This document shows, in pieces, positions 1 to 4,380 of a stretch of DNA of 6,107 nucleotides. This DNA comes from Chloroflexia bacterium (lineage in GTDB: Bacteria; Chloroflexota; Chloroflexia; Thermomicrobiales; JALYUS01): positions 1 through 6,107 of the forward strand of contig JAICJW010000276.1 in the NCBI GenBank assembly GCA_025928215.1. The letters run 5' to 3'. Numbering within the stretch: the first letter of the stretch is position 1; each line of letters begins with the position of its first letter. Position numbers and translations under genes: made by a program. The notes under the pieces were generated by a model that did not search any database, was not told the DNA's origin, and saw only the letters and a program-made list of their open reading frames with translations.

Positions 1-1914
1 ATCGGGATCGTCGGCGCGATGAATCTGAAATTCCTTCTCGCGCTCGTTGGCGGCGTCTTCTTTGCCTCCCTCTTGATGCGTGACCTGACCGGCAGCCCCC
101 TCGCGGCCTTCGCGGGTGCGGCAGTGTACACCTACGCGAACGACCAGATGCTCTCGTACTTTTCCAGCGGCGCGGAGAATTACTTAATGGGGACGGCGCT
201 CGTACCGCTCTTCCTCTTTTTCCTCTTCCGCGCGCTCGCCCGGTCGCGCTGGTGGGGATACGCGGCCGCCGCGACAGGCACACTCCTCGCGCTCTGCCTG
301 ACCGACTGGCAGTACACGATGTTCGCGGTGCTGACCACGGTTCTCTACGTCCTCTTCATGCTCTGCACGCGGCAACCGTGGCGCGCGAAGGCGCTGATCG
401 CCGGGAAAGCGGCGTTGATCGGCGGCGTCTGGGCGGTCGTCGTTTTCCTGCCGCTCGTCGTGCCGATGATCCGCGAATCGCGCGCGTCGCCATGGCTCAA
501 TGTCAGCGGCGAGGCAACCGCGCTCTCCCGCACGCTCATGCAGTCCTTTCAGATCGGCATCGGCAACCCCGGCTATCTCGTGCTCGTCCTGACCGCTGGC
601 GGGTTAATCCTGCTCTGGCGGCGGGCAGCGGCGCGACCGGACCGTCCGGCGGTCCTCTTCTGGGCGATTGTCGCGGTATGCGCCTCGCTGCTCGCGCTCG
701 GCCCGCGCCTGAGGCTGACCGCGAGCCAGAGCATTGATCTCCCGCTGCCCTACGATCCGCTGACTCGCCTGCCCGTTTTCACGGCGGGGCGGCGCCCCCA
801 ACTCTTTTACTTCATCGCCCTGCTCGCGTTCGGCGTGCTGCTTGCCTTCGCGCTCCGCGAACTCGCTCTGTGGTTCCGCATGCTCATCGCGCGGCGCAAC
901 CATGGCGCCGCGCTCACGCGATGGTCACGCGCGGTGCCGGTCGCGCTCGTCGCCGCGACCCTGATCGTCACCCTCGCGCCGTTCGCGGTTCGCAGTGGAG
1001 ACGCGCGAGCGTTCCCCCTGAACACGCCGCCGTTCGAACGAGACGTGCTCGCAAAGGACCCCGGCCAGTATGCGATCCTCGAACTGCCGCTCTTTTCACC
1101 GGAGCGCGGGGCGGATTGGCCCGCCCATCAGATCGTCCACGGCAAGCAGATCTTCGATGGCAGCCTCTCGCGCGATCACAAACTGGCAAGCCCGAATATT
1201 TTCGTCACGCATGCGACGTTCTATCGAGACCTCTTCCGGGCGGGCCAGCCCGGCAAACAGGAGCAGTACCGCCCAACGAAGACGCCGGACATCCTCTCAC
1301 CCCCCGATTACGCGACCATCGGCATCCCGCTCCTCAACTACTACCATGTGCGCTACATCATTCTTTACCCCGATGCCCTGCGTGCTCTGACGCCGATCGC
1401 GTTGAGCGACGCGCGCCAATTGATCGGGCAGGCGCTCGGCGCGGATGCGCGGCCGATGTATACCGATGCGATCATGGAGGTCTACCGCGTGCCGGACGCG
1501 CCGCCGCCCGCGAACCCGGTCTTTCTGGACATGGGCGACAGCGGCTGGTTCCCGGCCCAGCTCACCCCGACGAAAGAGCCGTACCGCTGGGCGGACAGCG
1601 CCAGCGGCGCTCCCGCTGAATTCCTGCTCTTCAATCTCAGCCAGGAACCGCGGCATGTCAGCGTACAGATGGCGGTGCAGAACTATGCGCAGCCGCGCAC
1701 GGTGAACCTCGCGCTCAATGGCGCGCCGCTCGATCATTTCACGCTCGCCAGCCGGGGCGATCATCCCGTCTCCGTGGAGTTCGACGTGCCACCAGGCATG
1801 AACAAACTCACGCTCACCTCACCGGAGCCGCCGGTGCCGGTGCAGGAAGCGGGAGCGCAGGACAACCGGCTGCTCAGTTTCAGCGTTCGGGGAGTACGGA
1901 TCGCCACAAAGTAA
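1..1914 (+). CDS. Polytopic membrane protein, GT-C/PTPS-related type, with C-terminal soluble domain (5' partial)
   Basis: The reading frame is already open at base 1 and runs 637 codons to TAA at 1912-1914. The ATG at 19 has no Shine-Dalgarno, and the protein there begins in the middle of a membrane domain, so I treat the gene as cut by the window edge. Numbering from that ATG, about nine or ten hydrophobic spans lie between residues 5 and 321 (for example 57-74, 98-116, 130-150, 184-200, 211-227, 262-284, 305-321). An LGPRLRL...LPLPYDPL...LPVF...RRP stretch (227-260) is typical, from memory, of large bacterial membrane proteins related to GT-C glycosyltransferases. The soluble tail has an ILELPLF...HGKQIFDGSLSR region (353-385) and a final beta-rich module (about 500-631) with GWF, YRW and LNG motifs, resembling galactose-binding-like sandwiches. 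Likely role: surface polysaccharide or glycolipid synthesis. The catalytic loop expected near the N-terminus is off the window, so enzymatic activity cannot be judged. Confidence 0.85.
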   Translation: MGIVGAMNLKFLLALVGGVFFASLLMRDLTGSPLAAFAGAAVYTYANDQMLSYFSSGAENYLMGTALVPLFLFFLFRALARSRWWGYAAAATGTLLALCLTDWQYTMFAVLTTVLYVLFMLCTRQPWRAKALIAGKAALIGGVWAVVVFLPLVVPMIRESRASPWLNVSGEATALSRTLMQSFQIGIGNPGYLVLVLTAGGLILLWRRAAARPDRPAVLFWAIVAVCASLLALGPRLRLTASQSIDLPLPYDPLTRLPVFTAGRRPQLFYFIALLAFGVLLAFALRELALWFRMLIARRNHGAALTRWSRAVPVALVAATLIVTLAPFAVRSGDARAFPLNTPPFERDVLAKDPGQYAILELPLFSPERGADWPAHQIVHGKQIFDGSLSRDHKLASPNIFVTHATFYRDLFRAGQPGKQEQYRPTKTPDILSPPDYATIGIPLLNYYHVRYIILYPDALRALTPIALSDARQLIGQALGADARPMYTDAIMEVYRVPDAPPPANPVFLDMGDSGWFPAQLTPTKEPYRWADSASGAPAEFLLFNLSQEPRHVSVQMAVQNYAQPRTVNLALNGAPLDHFTLASRGDHPVSVEFDVPPGMNKLTLTSPEPPVPVQEAGAQDNRLLSFSVRGVRIATK

Positions 1915-1931
1915 TGTACCCTCTGAGGGAT

Positions 1932-2873
1932 TCAGCGCGCGCGGGGGTGCGCGAAGACCGCCGCCAGGCCATGCTCCAGCGTCGTTTCGGCGTGCCAGCC
2001 GAGCAGTTCATGCGCCCGCGTGCAGTCACTGAGGATGACCGGAGTATCGGCGGGGCGCATGCGGGCGGGGTCCTGCGTGACGACGAGAGAGCTGCCGTGC
2101 AATTGCTCGATCAGCCGCACGAGGTGCCAACCGTCCACGGCGCGTTCACTGCCGAAGTTACACGTCAGGCTGCCGTGCTCGCGGCATACTGCCGCCAGCG
2201 CGATCAGGCCCCGCGCCGCGTCATCGGTGTACAGATAATCTCGTTTGCTGGCGAGATTACCGAGACGAAGCGGCCCGCCCGCCTGCACCTGCTCGATGAT
2301 TGCCGGGATAAGATGCGCGTTCGTCTCCCCTGGCCCGAACTGGTTGAAGAGCCGCGCGATGCCCACCGCGATTCCGGTGCGCCGGTGGAAGAGCGCCGCC
2401 TGCTGCTCGTTCCAGAGTTTCGTGTGGCCGTAGATGTCCATCGGGCCGAGCGCGCTTCCCTCATGGAGAGGCATCTCGCTCGCCGCATAGACCGCCGCCG
2501 ACGACGCGAAGACGATGGCCTCGACCGTCCCGACTGCCGCGCAGCCGTCGCAGAGCGCCTGCGTGCCGGTGACATTGATATCAATCGCGCGCCGGGGGTC
2601 GGCATTACACGCCGGAATGAAATGGAGCGCGGCGAGATGGAGGACGGTGCGCGGGCGATAGGTCGCCAGACAGTGTGCGAGGCCGTCCGCGTCGCGAATA
2701 TCCCCCTCAACGATCCGCACCTGCTCGACGACCGCCGCCGGAAGGTTTGCGGGCGCGCCGCGCGTGAGATTATCGAGGATGATGACATCGTGTCCATCCG
2801 CGACGAGCCGGGCGCAGACCCGCGACCCGACGAACCCACACCCCCCGGTCACCAGCACTGGATCAACGAGCAA
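1932..2873 (-). CDS. NAD-dependent epimerase/dehydratase, extended SDR, sugar-nucleotide type
   Basis: A 313-residue cytoplasmic enzyme expected to oxidise and epimerise or dehydrate an NDP-sugar. The usual extended-SDR landmarks appear in order: TGGCGFVG nucleotide-binding loop (9-16), acidic D34 after beta-2 (favours NAD), GDIRD (57-61), HLAAL (79-83), FASSAAVY (122-129), catalytic YGHTK with Y148 and K152, RLFNQFGPGE (174-183) and RDYLYTDDAARG (211-222). The SSAAVY segment is GalE-like, whereas GPGETNAHLIP and the RPADTPVILSD...LGW tail resemble GDP-mannose dehydratase/reductase relatives, so substrate is left open. I chose the TTG start at 2873 because GAGGAAG lies 5 bases upstream and the Rossmann strand begins straight after it. 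GTG at 2858 (giving MLVTGG) is an alternative without a well-spaced ribosome site. The frame stays open upstream to 3137, but that extension is Arg-rich and unlike protein. The gene is divergent from the GT4 gene and convergent with the membrane protein. Confidence 0.93.
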   Translation of the reverse strand: MLVDPVLVTGGCGFVGSRVCARLVADGHDVIILDNLTRGAPANLPAAVVEQVRIVEGDIRDADGLAHCLATYRPRTVLHLAALHFIPACNADPRRAIDINVTGTQALCDGCAAVGTVEAIVFASSAAVYAASEMPLHEGSALGPMDIYGHTKLWNEQQAALFHRRTGIAVGIARLFNQFGPGETNAHLIPAIIEQVQAGGPLRLGNLASKRDYLYTDDAARGLIALAAVCREHGSLTCNFGSERAVDGWHLVRLIEQLHGSSLVVTQDPARMRPADTPVILSDCTRAHELLGWHAETTLEHGLAAVFAHPRAR

Positions 2874-2878
2874 CAGGA

Positions 2879-2885
2879 CTTCCTC
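2879..2885 (-). promoter_or_regulatory. Ribosome binding site deciding the TTG start of the epimerase
   Basis: On the minus strand GAGGAAG is followed by 5 bases and then TTG at 2873. It is the only purine-rich Shine-Dalgarno-like sequence at normal distance from any candidate start of this gene. ATG at 2948 and GTG at 2858 lack one. Confidence 0.55.
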
Positions 2886-2946
2886 ACCACGCCGCCGCAC
2901 CGCATCAGGATGAATTTGGCTGCGGCCTCTCCATCTCCCGGCGCGC

Positions 2947-2952
2947 ATTCTA
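2947..2952 (-). promoter_or_regulatory. Candidate -10 element for the epimerase gene
   Basis: Minus strand reads TAGAAT (5 of 6 to TATAAT) about 74 bases before the TTG start, in otherwise very GC-rich DNA. No convincing -35 is seen 16-18 bases upstream (CGCCAC at 17). A 6-bp stem-loop (2960-2977) lies where the spacer would be. If this is the promoter, the in-frame ATG at 2948 lies within the -10 and cannot be the start. Weak call. Confidence 0.25.
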
Positions 2953-3005
2953 CCGCACACGCGCCTTCGGTGGCGCGCCCTCGTAGCGATCACGGCGCCG
3001 TCGTC

Positions 3006-3034
3006 TTTACGGTGCGTGCCACCTCCGCGAGAAT
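3006..3034 (+). promoter_or_regulatory. Candidate sigma-70 promoter for the leader ORF and GT4 gene
   Basis: TTTACG (3006-3011) and GAGAAT (3029-3034) are separated by exactly 17 bases, with 4 of 6 matches to each consensus hexamer. A transcript would begin near 3041, just before the strong Shine-Dalgarno at 3055. The position suits the downstream genes, but the match is modest and the sigma factor preferences of this organism are unknown. Confidence 0.3.
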
Positions 3035-3054
3035 AGCGGCGAGGATAGTGGTGT

Positions 3055-3061
3055 GAGGAGG
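3055..3061 (+). promoter_or_regulatory. Strong Shine-Dalgarno not attached to the GT4 start
   Basis: GAGGAGG contains a full AGGAGG core and sits 6 bases before GTG at 3068. It is the best ribosome-binding site in the window, yet it lies about 90 bases upstream of the GT4 start at 3151, which has only a poor one (CAGG two bases before the GTG). This mismatch is the main reason to consider a translated leader at 3068-3154. Confidence 0.5.
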
Positions 3062-3067
3062 AGCAAG

Positions 3068-3154
3068 GTGAAGCGTTTTTCTGGTGAAGCAGGATCCAGC
3101 CTGCCATCTCGGTCTTGCAGGCTGAAGCCTGCTCCACCGATATTCAGGCAGTGA
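3068..3154 (+). CDS. Possible 28-residue leader peptide ORF, translationally coupled to the GT4 gene
   Basis: GTG at 3068 follows the GAGGAGG site with 6-base spacing and opens a frame of 28 codons ending in TGA at 3152-3154. The stop overlaps the GT4 GTG start (3151-3153) as GTGA, a classic stop-start overlap for coupling. The peptide begins MKRFSGEAG and ends PPIFRQ; it is basic, rich in Ser, Pro and Arg, has no run of one amino acid (so no amino-acid attenuator signature), and resembles nothing I know. About two thirds of it is encoded by the REP-like inverted repeat at 3083-3138. A ribosome finishing here would pass into the hairpin at 3138-3160 and could open it. It may be a functional leader, or an accident of a repeat inserted behind an old start site. 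Confidence 0.4.
   Translation: MKRFSGEAGSSLPSRSCRLKPAPPIFRQ
3083..3138. repeat. Inverted pair of REP-like units (REPIN-like element)
   Basis: Two 22-base units, 3083-3104 and the reverse complement of 3117-3138, match at 19 of 22 positions (differences at the 5th, 12th and 14th base) and are separated by 12 bases. Each unit is itself partly palindromic: GCAGG-(6)-CCTGC at 3089-3104 and GCAGGCT-GA-AGCCTGC at 3117-3132. Two short palindromic units in opposite orientation form the architecture called REPIN in other bacteria. I recall very similar GCAGGCT/AGCCTGC intergenic repeats in several GC-rich phyla, but copy number in this genome cannot be seen from one window. Confidence 0.55.
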
Positions 3155-3160
3155 ATATCG
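3138..3160 (+). promoter_or_regulatory. Perfect 9-bp hairpin enclosing the GT4 start codon
   Basis: CGATATTCA (3138-3146) is the exact reverse complement of TGAATATCG (3152-3160), with a 5-base loop GGCAG (3147-3151). The GTG start (3151-3153) has its G in the loop and TG in the stem, and the only SD-like bases (CAGG) straddle the stem and loop. As RNA this would mask initiation. As DNA it is a 23-bp dyad that could be an operator. It starts at the last base of the REP-like pair. Confidence 0.5.
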
Positions 3161-4332
3161 TCATTGCGAGCCGGGCGGTTGCGCCGTTGCATGGCGTGGG
3201 CGGGCTGGAACGGGCCGTCGCGGATGTCTGCTCGGCACTGACCGAGCGCGGGCATCATGTGGTACTCGTCACTGCCATACCGACGCATGCTGTGGCGGAT
3301 GATTCCGTACTCCGTGTGAGCGAACTGATCACCGTGCCGTGGGCGGAGGGGAGCAGGCTCCGGCGCGGCGGGGTGCTCGATCGCGCCGTCCACTATCCGC
3401 CTTTCGTCCGCCGCATGACGCGCGTGCTGAGGGCGCGCGATACCATTTTCGACGCGGCGATCGGGCATGGCGCGGCGGCGGCGGCGTTCGCCCCGCTACG
3501 CGACACCGGGCAGGTGCGCCGCCTGCTCATCAATCCCCACGGGATGGAGGAGTTCTCCGCTGGCGGTCTGAAGCGGGCGCTCCTCACACCGCAGCGGGCG
3601 CTCGTCCGCCAGGCGGCACGGCATGCCGACCGGGCGATTGCGCTCGATGCCTTCCTCGTCCCAGATGTGATGCGCAATCTCCGTCTCGCGCGCGAGCAGG
3701 TGGCAATTGTGCCGAACGGGATTGACGTCCCGCGGGTGGATCGCCTCACCGGGCCTGTCGCCCCGCCGACCGGCGGCCCGCCGATCATCGTCAGCCTCGC
3801 GCGGATTGAGCCGAATAAGGGGCTGGACGTACTCGCCGCCGCGCTCGGCACGATCCGCGACGCGTTGCCTGCCGGGTGGCGCTGGCTGCATCTCGGCGAT
3901 GGCGCGGCTCGCCCGCGGGTCGAAGCGGCAATCGCACGCGCCGGGATCGGCGCGCATGCCACCTTGCTTGGCCGCCTCCCCGATGCCGAATTGCACCGCA
4001 CGCTCGCGACGGCGACGCTCTTCGTCCATCCGACGCGGTACGAGGGCAGCCCGCTCGTCATGCTCGAAGCGATGGCGCACCGCCTGCCGATTGTCGCCTC
4101 CGCCGTGGGCGGCATCCCGGATAAGGTGATCCCCGACGAAACAGGCTGGCTCGTCCCGCCGGACGACCCGGCGGCGTTGGGCGCGGCAATCCGTTCGGCA
4201 CTCACGGAGCCACCTGCTATACTGCACGCGGTTGGGGAGCGGGGACGCGCGCGCGTGCTCGCCCACTTCAGTCTGACACAGGTCGTAGATGAATTGATCG
4301 CACTGCTCGGTACGATTCCGCCACACGGCTGA
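3151..4332 (+). CDS. Glycosyltransferase family 4 (GT-B fold, retaining)
   Basis: A 393-residue enzyme, normal length for GT4, expected to transfer a sugar from an NDP-sugar to a glycan or lipid-linked acceptor at the cytoplasmic membrane face. The N-terminal Rossmann half starts NIVIASR and has the acceptor-side GVGGLER loop (15-21) and NPHGMEEF (128-135). The C-terminal donor half has VPNGID (187-192), SLARIEPNKGLDVL (215-228), GDG (249-251), LLGRLPDAEL (272-281) and PTRYEGSPLVMLEAMAH (294-310) with the EX7E pair E298 and E306, then VGGIPD and TGWLVPPDDP (331-340). There is no membrane segment. GTG at 3151 is chosen because the protein then starts at the first beta-strand; TTG at 3115 is in frame but adds 12 residues encoded by a repeat and lacks a ribosome site. 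The gene precedes the large membrane protein by 31 bases, so they are probably co-transcribed. Donor and acceptor cannot be told from sequence alone. Confidence 0.95.
   Translation: MNIVIASRAVAPLHGVGGLERAVADVCSALTERGHHVVLVTAIPTHAVADDSVLRVSELITVPWAEGSRLRRGGVLDRAVHYPPFVRRMTRVLRARDTIFDAAIGHGAAAAAFAPLRDTGQVRRLLINPHGMEEFSAGGLKRALLTPQRALVRQAARHADRAIALDAFLVPDVMRNLRLAREQVAIVPNGIDVPRVDRLTGPVAPPTGGPPIIVSLARIEPNKGLDVLAAALGTIRDALPAGWRWLHLGDGAARPRVEAAIARAGIGAHATLLGRLPDAELHRTLATATLFVHPTRYEGSPLVMLEAMAHRLPIVASAVGGIPDKVIPDETGWLVPPDDPAALGAAIRSALTEPPAILHAVGERGRARVLAHFSLTQVVDELIALLGTIPPHG
4215..4223 (+). promoter_or_regulatory. Possible internal extended -10 promoter for the downstream membrane gene
   Basis: TGCTATACT is an extended -10 form (TG-n-TATACT, 5 of 6 to consensus) inside the end of the GT4 gene, about 140 bases before the next start. 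It uses an ATA isoleucine codon in a GC-rich gene, though ATA also occurs once near 3276. No good -35 is present (TTCGGC at 18-base spacing). Weak call. Confidence 0.2.
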
Positions 4333-4341
4333 GTATCGGGG

Positions 4342-4380
4342 GGCGAGGAATGCCGCGTTTTCTATGAGCCTCGCCGAGGC
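4342..4380 (+). promoter_or_regulatory. Two mutually exclusive helices around the start of the second membrane gene
   Basis: GGCGAGG (4342-4348), which contains the only SD-like sequence, is exactly complementary to CCTCGCC (4369-4375) just after the ATG at 4364, with a 20-base loop that holds the start codon. The downstream arm can instead form a local hairpin GCCTC-gcc-GAGGC (4368-4380), which would free the SD. The two structures share 4369-4375 and so cannot both form. The region is GC-rich, so chance pairing is a real alternative. Confidence 0.3.
4350..4367 (+). other. Five-codon mini-ORF overlapping the next gene start (ATGA)
   Basis: ATG at 4350 opens MPRFL and stops at TGA 4365-4367, overlapping the ATG at 4364 of the membrane protein as ATGA. 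The purine-rich stretch just upstream (4338-4349) is nearer to this ATG than to the one at 4364, whose spacing from GAGGAA is 13 bases. Reinitiation after the mini-ORF could feed the large gene. It is very short and may be coincidental. Confidence 0.25.

Noticed and set aside
181..612. Two TTA leucine codons in the left membrane gene as a regulatory signal
   Set aside because: TTA-based control is known from actinomycetes, and nothing here supports that group; two rare codons in over 600 are unremarkable.
1919..1929. CCCT-ctg-AGGG stem between the convergent genes as a terminator
   Set aside because: The stem is only 4 bp and no T-run follows on either strand.
2236..2259. Perfect 8-bp inverted repeat TAATCTCG / CGAGATTA with an 8-base loop
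   Set aside because: It lies inside the epimerase over codons for the NLASKRDYL segment, which is conserved in the family, so coding constraint explains it.
3011..3026. TGGCACG on the minus strand as a sigma-54 -24 element
   Set aside because: The required TTGC-like -12 element is absent at the right distance (GTAA is found there).
1914..3056. A 380-codon open frame on the plus strand opposite the epimerase
   Set aside because: Its translation is dominated by Arg, Asp, Glu and Ala with no recognisable motif, while the minus strand encodes every expected SDR motif in order. Long antisense frames are common in GC-rich genes.
2874..3137. Extension of the epimerase N-terminus to an ATG at 3137 or 2948
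   Set aside because: The added residues are Arg-rich, cross the control region and the repeat, and lack a ribosome site. SDR proteins begin close to the Rossmann strand, which TTG 2873 provides.
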